64,000 nt of DNA, from contig CP142461.1 of assembly GCA_038049695.1 (NCBI GenBank), forward strand, positions 26,171,001 to 26,235,000. Reading direction: 5' to 3'. Source of the DNA: Cinnamomum chago (taxonomy: Eukaryota > Streptophyta > Magnoliopsida > Laurales > Lauraceae). A model generated the notes under the pieces. That model saw nothing but the letters and a program-made list of their open reading frames with translations, was not told the origin of the DNA and made no database searches. Position 1 is the stretch's first letter. The number at the start of each line of letters is the position of its first letter. The position numbers and the translations under genes were made by a program. This document shows, piece by piece, positions 51,021 through 63,000 of the stretch.

Positions 51021-53603
51021 TTGAAACCCTATTTCCTATTAAAGCCTGATCCTAGAGTTTTCTAGAAGGAGTATTTCCACCGAGGGTCGCATGAAACACA
51101 TAGTAGAGTCAACAGTTTCGCATATATACATTGATTGTGTTTTCGTGCAAAGGTTTCGTACAACGCGCCTGAAGTTCGGGTTTTAGCGTTTTCAGACGTA
51201 AAACTTCATGAAGTGTTTACCAAACCCAAGATTCACCCGACACCAGTTTCAAACCGAAAAGAATCTCGAAATAACCTACAGTGCGCATCTCAGCCCAGAA
51301 TCTCTTCAATTGGATTTCGAGGCGTAAGACTAGAGTACGACACTTGAAACCCTTTTTTCTTTTAAAAATGGATCCCGTAGTTTTCTAGAAGGAGTATTTG
51401 GACCAAGAGTCGCATGAAACACATTGTAGAGTCAACAACTTCGTAAAGCTACATTCTTTGAGTTTTCATACAAACGTTCCGTATGACGCATCCGAAGTTC
51501 GACTTTTAGCCTTTTCAGTCACAGAACTCCCTGAAGTGTTTACAAAACCCAAGATTCACCCGAAACCCGTTTTAAAACGAAAAGAATCTCGAAATAACCT
51601 ACAATGCGCAACTCAGCCCCGAATCCTTTCAATTGGATTTCGAGGCGTAAGACTAGAGTACGACACTTGAAACCTTATTTTATATTAAAGCTCAATCCTA
51701 GAGTTTTCTAGAAGGAGTTTTTGCACCGAGGGTTGCGTGAAACACTTATTATAGTCAACAATTTCGCATAGATACATTGATTGTGTTTTCAGGCAAAGGT
51801 TTCGTACAACGCGCCCGAAGTTCGGGTTTAGCCTTTTCAGACGTAAAACTTCCTGAAGTGTTTACCAAACCCAAGATTCACATGTAACCCGTTTCAAACC
51901 GAAAAGAATCTCGAAATAACCTACAATGCGCAACTCAGTCCAGAATCCTTTCAATTGGATTTCGAGGCGTAAGACTAGAGTACGACACTTGAAATCTTAT
52001 TTCCTATTAAAGCCCGATCCTAGAGTTTTCTAGAAGGAGTATTTTTACCGAGGGTCGTATGAAACACATAGTATAGTCAACAATTTCGCTTAGATACAAT
52101 GATTGTGTTTTCGTGCAGAGGTTTCGTACAACGCGCCCGAAGTTCGGGTTTTAGCCTTTTTACACGTAAAACTTCCTAAAGCGTTTACCAAACCCAAGAT
52201 TCACCCGAAACCCGTTTCCAACCGAAAAGAATGTCGAAATAACCTACAGTGCGCATCCCAGCCCAGAATCTCTTCAATTGGATTTCAAGGCGTAAGACTA
52301 GACTACGACACTTAAAACCCTTTTTTCTTTTAAAACTCGATCCCGGAGTTTTCTAGAAGGAGTATTTGGACCGAGAGTCGCTTGAAACACATAGTTGAGT
52401 CAACAACTTCGTAAAGCTCCATTGATTGAGTTTTCGTACAGAAGTTCCGTACGACTCTTCCGAAGTTCGACCTTTAGCCTTTTTAGTCGCAGAACTCCCT
52501 GAAGTGTTTACCAAACCCAAGATTCACCCGAAACCCGTTTCAAACCGAAAAGAATGCCGAAATAACCTACAATGCGCAACTCAGCCCAGAATCCTTTCAA
52601 TTGGATTTCGAGGCGTAAGACTAGAGAACGACACTTGAATCCTTATTTTCTATTAAAGCTCGATCCTGGAGTTTTCTAGATGGAGTATTTGCACCGAGAG
52701 TCGAATGAAACACATAGTATAGTCAACAATTTAACATAATTACATTGATTGTGTTTTCGTGCAGAGGTTTCGTACAACTCGCTGAAGTTCGGGTTTTAGC
52801 CTTTTCAGACGTAAAACTTCCTGAAGTGTTTACCAAACCCAAGATTCACCTGAAACCCGTTTCAAACCGAAAAGAATATCGAATTAACCAACAATGCGCA
52901 TCTCAGCCCAGAATCTTTTCAATTGGAATTCGAGACGTAAGACTAGAGTACGACACTTGAAACCCTTTTTTCTTTTAAAACTCGATCCCGGAGTTTTCTA
53001 GAAGAGGTATTTGGACCGAGAGTCGCAAGAAACACATAGTAGAGTTAACAACTTCGTAAAGCTACATTGATTGAGTTTTCCTACAGAAGTTCCGTACGAC
53101 GCTTCCGAAGTTCGACTTTTTAGCCTTTTCAGTCCCAAAATTCCCTGAAGTGTTTACCAAACCCAAGATTCACCCGAAAGCATTTTCAAACTGAAAAGAA
53201 TCTCGAAATAACCTACAAGGCGCAACTCAGCCCAGAATCATTTCAATTGGATTTCGGGGCGTAAAACTAGAGTACAACACTTGAAACCTTATTTTCTATT
53301 AAAGCTCGATCCTAGAGTTCTCTAAAAGGAGTATTTGCACCGAGGGTCGCATGAAACACATAGTATAGTCAACAATTTCGCATAGATACATTGATTGTGT
53401 TTTCGTGCAGAGGTTTCGTACAACGCGCTCGAAGTTCTAGTTTTAGCCGTTTCAATCGTAAAACTTCCTACAGTATTTCCCAAACCCAAGATTCACCCGA
53501 AACCCATTTCAAACCGAAAAGAATCTCGAAATAACCTATAATGCGCAACGCAGCCCAGAATCTCTTCAATTGGATTTCGAGGCGTAAGACTAGAGTACGA
53601 CAC

Positions 53604-54250
53604 TTGAAACCCTTTTTTCTTTTAAAACTCGATCGCGGAGTTTTCTAGAAGAGGAATTTGGACCGAGAGTCGCAAGAAACACATACTAGAGTTAACAACT
53701 TCGTAAAGCTACATTGATTGAGTTTTCCTACAGAAGTTCCGTACGACGCTTCCGAAGTTCGACTTTTTAGCCTTTTCAGTCCCAAAATTCCCTGAAGTGT
53801 TTACCAAACCCAAGATTCACCCGAAAGCATTTTCAAACTGAAAAGAATCTCGAAATAACCTACAAGGCGCAACTCAGCCCAGAATCATTTCAATTGGATT
53901 TCGGGGCGTAAAACTAGAGTACAACACTTGAAACCTTATTTTCTATTAAAGCTCGATCCTAGAGTTCTCTAAAAGGAGTATTTGCACCGAGGGTCGCATG
54001 AAACACATAGTATAGTCAACAATTTCGCATAGATACATTGATTGTGTTTTCGTGCAGAGGTTTCGTACAACGCGCTCGAAGTTCTAGTTTTAGCCGTTTC
54101 AATCGTAAAACTTCCTACAGTATTTCCCAAACCCAAGATTCACCCGAAACCCATTTCAAGCCGAAAAGAATCTCGAAATAACCTATAATGCGCAACGCAG
54201 CCCAGAATCTCTTCAATTGGATTTCGAGGCGTAAGACTAGAGTACGACAC
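53604..54250 (+). repeat. Extra B3'-A5 dimer (647 bp) in unit 17
   Basis: Inserted dimer whose first monomer is a hybrid. Its head is B4 ('cgatcgcgg', G at 53635) and its body is B3 ('agaggaat', 'gcaagaaac', 'actagagttaac'). This is the product expected from one unequal crossover between B4 and B3 in the shared stretch at 53636-53651. Confidence 0.92.
53636..53651 (+). other. B4/B3 exchange interval containing TTCTAGAA
   Basis: Sixteen bases (CGGAGTTTTCTAGAAG) are identical in B4 and B3. They are flanked by a B4-specific G on the left and B3-specific 'aggaat' on the right, so the switch occurred inside them. The same hybrid head occurs in every extra dimer of units 17-19 and in units 15-16. 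Confidence 0.8.
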
Positions 54251-54896
54251 TTGAAACCCTTTTTTCTTTTAAAACTCGATCGCGGAGTTTTCTAGAAGGA
54301 GTATTTGGACTGAGGGTCGCATGAAACACATAGTAGAGTCAAAAACTTCGTAAAGCTACATTGATTGAGTTTTCATACAGAAGTTCTGTACGATGCTTCC
54401 GAAGTTCGACTTTTAGCGTTTTCTAGAGGCAGAACTCCCTGAAGTGTTTACCAAACCCAAGATTCACCCGAAACCCGTTTCAAACCGAAATGAATCTCGA
54501 AATAACCTACAATGCGCAACTCAGACCACAGTCCTTTCAATAGGATTTCGAGGCGTAAGACTAGAGTACGGCACTTGAAACTTTATTTTCTATTAAAGCT
54601 CGATCCTTGAGTTTTCTAGAAGGAGTATTTGCACCGAGGGTCGTATGAAACATATAGTATAGTGAACAATTTCGCATAGATACATTGACTGTGTTTTCGT
54701 GCAGAGGTTTCGTACAACGCGCCCGAAGTTTGGGTTTTAGCCTTTTCAGACGTAAGACATCCTGAAGTGTTTACCAAACCCAAGATTCACATGAAACCCG
54801 TTTCAAACCGAAAAGAATCTCGAAATAACCTACAATGCGCATCTCAGCCAGAATCTCTTCAATTGGATTTCGACGCGTAAGACTAGAGTACGACAC

Positions 54897-57800
54897 TTGA
54901 AACCCTATTTCCTATTAAAGCCTGATCCTAGAGTTTTCTAGAAGGAGTATTTCCACCGAGGGTCGCATGAAACACATAGTAGAGTCAACAGTTTCGCATA
55001 TATACATTGATTGTGTTTTCGTGCAAAGGTTTCGTACAACGCGCCTGAAGTTCGGGTTTTAGCGTTTTCAGACGTAAAACTTCATGAAGTGTTTACCAAA
55101 CCCAAGATTCACCCGACACCAGTTTCAAACCGAAAAGAATCTCGAAATAACCTACAGTGCGCATCTCAGCCCAGAATCTCTTCAATTGGATTTCGAGGCG
55201 TAAGACTAGAGTACGACACTTGAAACCCTTTTTTCTTTTAAAAATGGATCCCGTAGTTTTCTAGAAGGAGTATTTGGACCAAGAGTCGCATGAAACACAT
55301 TGTAGAGTCAACAACTTCGTAAAGCTACATTCTTTGAGTTTTCATACAAACGTTCCGTATGACGCATCCGAAGTTCGACTTTTAGCCTTTTCAGTCACAG
55401 AACTCCCTGAAGTGTTTACAAAACCCAAGATTCACCCGAAACCCGTTTTAAAACGAAAAGAATCTCGAAATAACCTACAATGCGCAACTCAGCCCCGAAT
55501 CCTTTCAATTGGATTTCGAGGCGTAAGACTAGAGTACGACACTTGAAACCTTATTTTATATTAAAGCTCAATCCTAGAGTTTTCTAGAAGGAGTTTTTGC
55601 ACCGAGGGTTGCGTGAAACACTTATTATAGTCAACAATTTCGCATAGATACATTGATTGTGTTTTCAGGCAAAGGTTTCGTACAACGCGCCCGAAGTTCG
55701 GGTTTAGCCTTTTCAGACGTAAAACTTCCTGAAGTGTTTACCAAACCCAAGATTCACATGTAACCCGTTTCAAACCGAAAAGAATCTCGAAATAACCTAC
55801 AATGCGCAACTCAGTCCAGAATCCTTTCAATTGGATTTCGAGGCGTAAGACTAGAGTACGACACTTGAAATCTTATTTCCTATTAAAGCCCGATCCTAGA
55901 GTTTTCTAGAAGGAGTATTTTTACCGAGGGTCGTATGAAACACATAGTATAGTCAACAATTTCGCTTAGATACAATGATTGTGTTTTCGTGCAGAGGTTT
56001 CGTACAACGCGCCCGAAGTTCGGGTTTTAGCCTTTTTACACGTAAAACTTCCTAAAGCGTTTACCAAACCCAAGATTCACCCGAAACCCGTTTCCAACCG
56101 AAAAGAATGTCGAAATAACCTACAGTGCGCATCCCAGCCCAGAATCTCTTCAATTGGATTTCAAGGCGTAAGACTAGACTACGACACTTAAAACCCTTTT
56201 TTCTTTTAAAACTCGATCCCGGAGTTTTCTAGAAGGAGTATTTGGACCGAGAGTCGCTTGAAACACATAGTTGAGTCAACAACTTCGTAAAGCTCCATTG
56301 ATTGAGTTTTCGTACAGAAGTTCCGTACGACTCTTCCGAAGTTCGACCTTTAGCCTTTTTAGTCGCAGAACTCCCTGAAGTGTTTACCAAACCCAAGATT
56401 CACCCGAAACCCGTTTCAAACCGAAAAGAATGCCGAAATAACCTACAATGCGCAACTCAGCCCAGAATCCTTTCAATTGGATTTCGAGGCGTAAGACTAG
56501 AGAACGACACTTGAATCCTTATTTTCTATTAAAGCTCGATCCTGGAGTTTTCTAGATGGAGTATTTGCACCGAGAGTCGAATGAAACACATAGTATAGTC
56601 AACAATTTAACATAATTACATTGATTGTGTTTTCGTGCAGAGGTTTCGTACAACTCGCTGAAGTTCGGGTTTTAGCCTTTTCAGACGTAAAACTTCCTGA
56701 AGTGTTTACCAAACCCAAGATTCACCTGAAACCCGTTTCAAACCGAAAAGAATATCGAATTAACCAACAATGCGCATCTCAGCCCAGAATCTTTTCAATT
56801 GGAATTCGAGACGTAAGACTAGAGTACGACACTTGAAACCCTTTTTTCTTTTAAAACTCGATCCCGGAGTTTTCTAGAAGAGGTATTTGGACCGAGAGTC
56901 GCAAGAAACACATAGTAGAGTTAACAACTTCGTAAAGCTACATTGATTGAGTTTTCCTACAGAAGTTCCGTACGACGCTTCCGAAGTTCGACTTTTTAGC
57001 CTTTTCAGTCCCAAAATTCCCTGAAGTGTTTACCAAACCCAAGATTCACCCGAAAGCATTTTCAAACTGAAAAGAATCTCGAAATAACCTACAAGGCGCA
57101 ACTCAGCCCAGAATCATTTCAATTGGATTTCGGGGCGTAAAACTAGAGTACAACACTTGAAACCTTATTTTCTATTAAAGCTCGATCCTAGAGTTCTCTA
57201 AAAGGAGTATTTGCACCGAGGGTCGCATGAAACACATAGTATAGTCAACAATTTCGCATAGATACATTGATTGTGTTTTCGTGCAGAGGTTTCGTACAAC
57301 GCGCTCGAAGTTCTAGTTTTAGCCGTTTCAATCGTAAAACTTCCTACAGTATTTCCCAAACCCAAGATTCACCCGAAACCCATTTCAAACCGAAAAGAAT
57401 CTCGAAATAACCTATAATGCGCAACGCAGCCCAGAATCTCTTCAATTGGATTTCTAGGCGTAAGACTAGAGTACGACACTTGAAACCCTTTTTTCTTTTA
57501 AAACTCGATCGCGGAGTTTTCTAGAAGAGGAATTTGGACCGAGAGTCGCAAGAAACACATACTAGAGTTAACAACTTCGTAAAGCTACATTGATTGAGTT
57601 TTCCTACAGAAGTTCCGTACGACGCTTCCGAAGTTCGACTTTTTAGCCTTTTCAGTCCCAAAATTCCCTGAAGTGTTTACCAAACCCAAGATTCACCCGA
57701 AAGCATTTTCAAACTGAAAAGAATCTCGAAATAACCTACAAGGCGCAACTCAGCCCAGAATCATTTCAATTGGATTTCGGGGCGTAAAACTAGAGTACAA

Positions 57801-60066
57801 CACTTGAAACCTTATTTTCTATTAAAGCTCGATCCTAGAGTTCTCTAAAAGGAGTATTTGCACCGAGGGTCGCATGAAACACATAGTATAGTCAACAATT
57901 TCGCATAGATACATTGATTGTGTTTTCGTGCAGAGGTTTCGTACAACGCGCTCGAAGTTCTAGTTTTAGCCGTTTCAATCGTAAAACTTCCTACAGTATT
58001 TCCCAAACCCAAGATTCACCCGAAACCCATTTCAAACCGAAAAGAATCTCGAAATAACCTATAATGCGCAACGCAGCCCAGAATCTCTTCAATTGGATTT
58101 CGAGGCGTAAGACTAGAGTACGACACTTGAAACCCTTTTTTCTTTTAAAACTCGATCGCGGAGTTTTCTAGAAGTGGAATTTGGACCGAGAGTCGCAAGA
58201 AACACATACTAGAGTTAACAACTTCGTAAAGCTACATTGATTGAGTTTTCCTACAGAAGTTCCGTACGACGCTTCCGAAGTTCGACTTTTTAGCCTTTTC
58301 AGTCCCAAAATTCCCTGAAGTGTTTACCAAACCCAAGATTCACCCGAAAGCATTTTCAAACTGAAAAGAATCTCAAAATAACCTACAAGGCGCAACTCAG
58401 CCCAGAATCATTTCAATTGGATTTCGGGGCGTAAAACTAGAGTACAACACTTGAAACCTTATTTTCTATTAAAGCTCGATCCTAGAGTTCTCTAAAAGGA
58501 GTATTTGCACCGAGGGTCGCATGAAACACATAGTATAGTCAACAATTTCGCATAGATACATTGATTGTGTTTTCGTGCAGAGGTTTCGTACAACGCGCTC
58601 GAAGTTCTAGTTTTAGCCGTTTCAATCGTAAAACTTCCTACAGTATTTCCCAAACCCAAGATTCACCCGAAACCCATTTCAAGCCGAAAAGAATCTCGAA
58701 ATAACCTATAATGCGCAACGCAGCCCAGAATCTCTTCAATTGGATTTCGAGGCGTAAGACTAGAGTACGACACTTGAAACCCTTTTTTCTTTTAAAACTC
58801 GATCGCGGAGTTTTCTAGAAGAGGAATTTGGACCGAGAGTCGCAAGAAACACATACTAGAGTTAACAACTTCGTAAAGCTACATTGATTGAGTTTTCCTA
58901 CAGAAGTTCCGTACGACGCTTCCGAAGTTCGACTTTTTAGCCTTTTCAGTCCCAAAATTCCCTGAAGTGTTTACCAAACCCAAGATTCACCCGAAAGCAT
59001 TTTCAAACTGAAAAGAATCTCGAAATAACCTACAAGGCGCAACTCAGCCCAGAATCATTTCAATTGGATTTCGGGGCGTAAAACTAGAGTACAACACTTG
59101 AAACCTTATTTTCTATTAAAGCTCGATCCTAGAGTTCTCTAAAAGGAGTATTTGCACCGAGGGTCGCATGAAACACATAGTATAGTCAACAATTTCGCAT
59201 AGATACATTGATTGTGTTTTCGTGCAGAGGTTTCGTACAACGCGCTCGAAGTTCTAGTTTTAGCCGTTTCAATCGTAAAACTTCCTACAGTATTTCCCAA
59301 ACCCAAGATTCACCCGAAACCCATTTCAAGCCGAAAAGAATCTCGAAATAACCTATAATGCGCAACGCAGCCCAGAATCTCTTCAATTGGATTTCGAGGC
59401 GTAAGACTAGAGTACGACACTTGAAACCCTTTTTTCTTTTAAAACTCGATCGCGGAGTTTTCTAGAAGGAGTATTTGGACTGAGGGTCGCATGAAACACA
59501 TAGTAGAGTCAAAAACTTCGTAAAGCTACATTGATTGAGTTTTCATACAGAAGTTCTGTACGATGCTTCCGAAGTTCGACTTTTAGCGTTTTCTAGAGGC
59601 AGAACTCCCTGAAGTGTTTACCAAACCCAAGATTCACCCGAAACCCGTTTCAAACCGAAATGAATCTCGAAATAACCTACAATGCGCAACTCAGACCACA
59701 GTCCTTTCAATAGGATTTCGAGGCGTAAGACTAGAGTACGGCACTTGAAACTTTATTTTCTATTAAAGCTCGATCCTTGAGTTTTCTAGAAGGAGTATTT
59801 GCACCGAGCGTCGTATGAAACATATAGTATAGTGAACAATTTCGCATAGATACATTGACTGTGTTTTCGTGCAGAGGTTTCGTACAACGCGCCCGAAGTT
59901 CGGGTTTTAGCCTTTTCAGACGTAAGACATCCTGAAGTGTTTACCAAACCCAAGATTCACATGAAACCCGTTTCAAACCGAAAAGAATCTCGAAATAACC
60001 TACAATGCGCATCTCAGCCAGAATCTCTTCAATTGGATTTCGACGCGTAAGACTAGAGTACGACAC
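54897..60066 (+). repeat. HOR unit 18, sixteen-mer with four B3-A5 dimers
   Basis: Length 5,170 bp, the ten-mer plus three times 647. Order: A1-B1-A2-A3-B2-A4-[B3-A5]-[B3'-A5]x3-B4-A6, with B3/B3' starts at 56833, 57480, 58127 and 58774, B4 at 59421 and A6 at 59745. A4 shares 'cacctgaaac' and GAATTC with units 17 and 19. A6 has 'gagcgtcg' in place of 'gagggtcg'. Confidence 0.95.
57480..59420 (+). repeat. Three extra B3'-A5 dimers in unit 18
   Basis: Three consecutive 647-bp dimers, each opening with the B4/B3 hybrid head. A5 copies 1 and 2 of the unit have 'ttcaaaccg' and copies 3 and 4 have 'ttcaagccg', so the expansion copied both A5 alleles of unit 17. Private marks: 'tttctaggcg' in the first A5, 'gaagtggaat' and 'tctcaaaat' (A at 58375) in the third dimer's B3'. 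Confidence 0.93.
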
Positions 60067-63000
60067 TTGAAACCCTATTTCCTATTAAAGCCTGATCCTA
60101 GAGTTTTCTAGAAGGAGTATTTCCACCGAGGGTCGCATGAAACACATAGTAGAGTCAACAGTTTCGCATATATACATTGATTGTGTTTTCGTGCAAAGGT
60201 TTCGTACAACGCGCCTGAAGTTCGGGTTTTAGCGTTTTCAGACGTAAAACTTCATGAAGTGTTTACCAAACCCAAGATTCACCCGACACCAGTTTCAAAC
60301 CGAAAAGAATCTCGAAATAACCTACAGTGCGCATCTCAGCCCAGAATCTCTTCAATTGGATTTCGAGGCGTAAGACTAGAGTACGACACTTGAAACCCTT
60401 TTTTCTTTTAAAAATGGATCCCGTAGTTTTCTAGAAGGAGTATTTGGACCAAGAGTCGCATGAAACACATTGTAGAGTCAACAACTTCGTAAAGCTACAT
60501 TCTTTGAGTTTTCATACAAACGTTCCGTATGACGCATCCGAAGTTCGACTTTTAGCCTTTTCAGTCACAGAACTCCCTGAAGTGTTTACAAAACCCAAGA
60601 TTCACCCGAAACCCGTTTTAAAACGAAAAGAATCTCGAAATAACCTACAATGCGCAACTCAGCCCCGAATCCTTTCAATTGGATTTCGAGGCGTAAGACT
60701 AGAGTACGACACTTGAAACCTTATTTTATATTAAAGCTCAATCCTAGAGTTTTCTAGAAGGAGTTTTTGCACCGAGGGTTGCGTGAAACACTTATTATAG
60801 TCAACAATTTCGCATAGATACATTGATTGTGTTTTCAGGCAAAGGTTTCGTACAACGCGCCCGAAGTTCGGGTTTAGCCTTTTCAGACGTAAAACTTCCT
60901 GAAGTGTTTACCAAACCCAAGATTCACATGTAACCCGTTTCAAACCGAAAAGAATCTCGAAATAACCTACAATGCGCAACTCAGTCCAGAATCCTTTCAA
61001 TTGGATTTCGAGGCGTAAGACTAGAGTACGACACTTGAAATCTTATTTCCTATTAAAGCCCGATCCTAGAGTTTTCTAGAAGGAGTATTTTTACCGAGGG
61101 TCGTATGAAACACATAGTATAGTCAACAATTTCGCTTAGATACAATGATTGTGTTTTCGTGCAGAGGTTTCGTACAACGCGCCCGAAGTTCGGGTTTTAG
61201 CCTTTTTACACGTAAAACTTCCTAAAGCGTTTACCAAACCCAAGATTCACCCGAAACCCGTTTCCAACCGAAAAGAATGTCGAAATAACCTACAGTGCGC
61301 ATCCCAGCCCAGAATCTCTTCAATTGGATTTCAAGGCGTAAGACTAGACTACGACACTTAAAACCCTTTTTTCTTTTAAAACTCGATCCCGGAGTTTTCT
61401 AGAAGGAGTATTTGGACCGAGAGTCGCTTGAAACACATAGTTGAGTCAACAACTTCGTAAAGCTCCATTGATTGAGTTTTCGTACAGAAGTTCCGTACGA
61501 CTCTTCCGAAGTTCGACCTTTAGCCTTTTTAGTCGCAGAACTCCCTGAAGTGTTTACCAAACCCAAGATTCACCCGAAACCCGTTTCAAACCGAAAAGAA
61601 TGCCGAAATAACCTGCAATGCGCAACTCAGCCCAGAATCCTTTCAATTGGATTTCGAGGCGTAAGACTAGAGAACGACACTTGAATCCTTATTTTCTATT
61701 AAAGCTCGATCCTGGAGTTTTCTAGATGGAGTATTTGCACCGAGAGTCGAATGAAACACATAGTATAGTCAACAATTTAACATAATTACATTGATTGTGT
61801 TTTCGTGCAGAGGTTTCGTACAACTCGCTGAAGTTCGGGTTTTAGCCTTTTCAGACGTAAAACTTCCTGAAGTGTTTACCAAACCCAAGATTCACCTGAA
61901 ACCCGTTTCAAACCGAAAAGAATATCGAATTAACCAACAATGCGCATCTCAGCCCAGAATCTTTTCAATTGGAATTCGAGACGTAAGACTAGAGTACGAC
62001 ACTTGAAACCCTTTTTTCTTTTAAAACTCGATCCCGGAGTTTTCTAGAAGAGGTATTTGGACCGAGAGTCGCAAGAAACACATAGTAGAGTTAACAACTT
62101 CGTAAAGCTACATTGATTGAGTTTTCCTACAGAAGTTCCGTACGACGCTTCCGAAGTTCGACTTTTTAGCCTTTTCAGTCCCAAAATTCCCTGAAGTGTT
62201 TACCAAACCCAAGATTCACCCGAAAGCATTTTCAAACTGAAAAGAATCTCGAAATAACCTACAAGGCGCAACTCAGCCCAGAATCATTTCAATTGGATTT
62301 CGGGGCGTAAAACTAGAGTACAACACTTGAAACCTTATTTTCTATTAAAGCTCGATCCTAGAGTTCTCTAAAAGGAGTATTTGCACCGAGGGTCGCATGA
62401 AACACATAGTATAGTCAACAATTTCGCATAGATACATTGATTGTGTTTTCGTGCAGAGGTTTCGTACAACGCGCTCGAAGTTCTAGTTTTAGCCGTTTCA
62501 ATCGTAAAACTTCCTACAGTATTTCCCAAACCCAAGATTCACCCGAAACCCATTTCAAACCGAAAAGAATCTCGAAATAACCTATAATGCGCAACGCAGC
62601 CCAGAATCTCTTCAATTGGATTTCGAGGCGTAAGACTAGAGTACGACACTTGAAACCCTTTTTTCTTTTAAAACTCGATCGCGGAGTTTTCTAGAAGAGG
62701 AATTTGGACCGAGAGTCGCAAGAAACACATACTAGAGTTAACAACTTCGTAAAGCTACATTGATTGAGTTTTCCTACAGAAGTTCCGTACGACGCTTCCG
62801 AAGTTCGACTTTTTAGCCTTTTCAGTCCCAAAATTCCCTGAAGTGTTTACCAAACCCAAGATTCACCCGAAAGCATTTTCAAACTGAAAAGAATCTCGAA
62901 ATAACCTAGAAGGCGCAACTCAGCCCAGAATCATTTCAATTGGATTTCGGGGCGTAAAACTAGAGTACAACACTTGAAACCTTATTTTCTATTAAAGCTC

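Larger units (their letters stand above)
51021..54896 (+). repeat. HOR unit 17, twelve-mer with duplicated B3-A5
   Basis: Length 3,876 bp, the ten-mer plus 647. Order: A1-B1-A2-A3-B2-A4-B3-A5-B3'-A5-B4-A6, with starts at 51021, 51344, 51667, 51989, 52312, 52635, 52957, 53281, 53604, 53928, 54251 and 54575. A4 gains 'cacctgaaac' (T at 52851) and GAATTC at 52926-52931. The first A5 has 'ttcaaaccg', the second the original 'ttcaagccg'. A6 has C-to-T at 54731. Confidence 0.95.

Noticed and set aside
115-62006. Recurrent open frames of 61-90 codons (one in most monomers, shared motif FTKPKIHPKPVSNRKE)
   Set aside because: All start at TTG rather than ATG. The frame is broken by a stop and a one-base deletion in A2, by length changes in other monomers and by lost starts in A6 of units 13, 14 and later. 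Monomer lengths are not multiples of three. The similarity is only the repeat itself read in one frame, so these are not genes.
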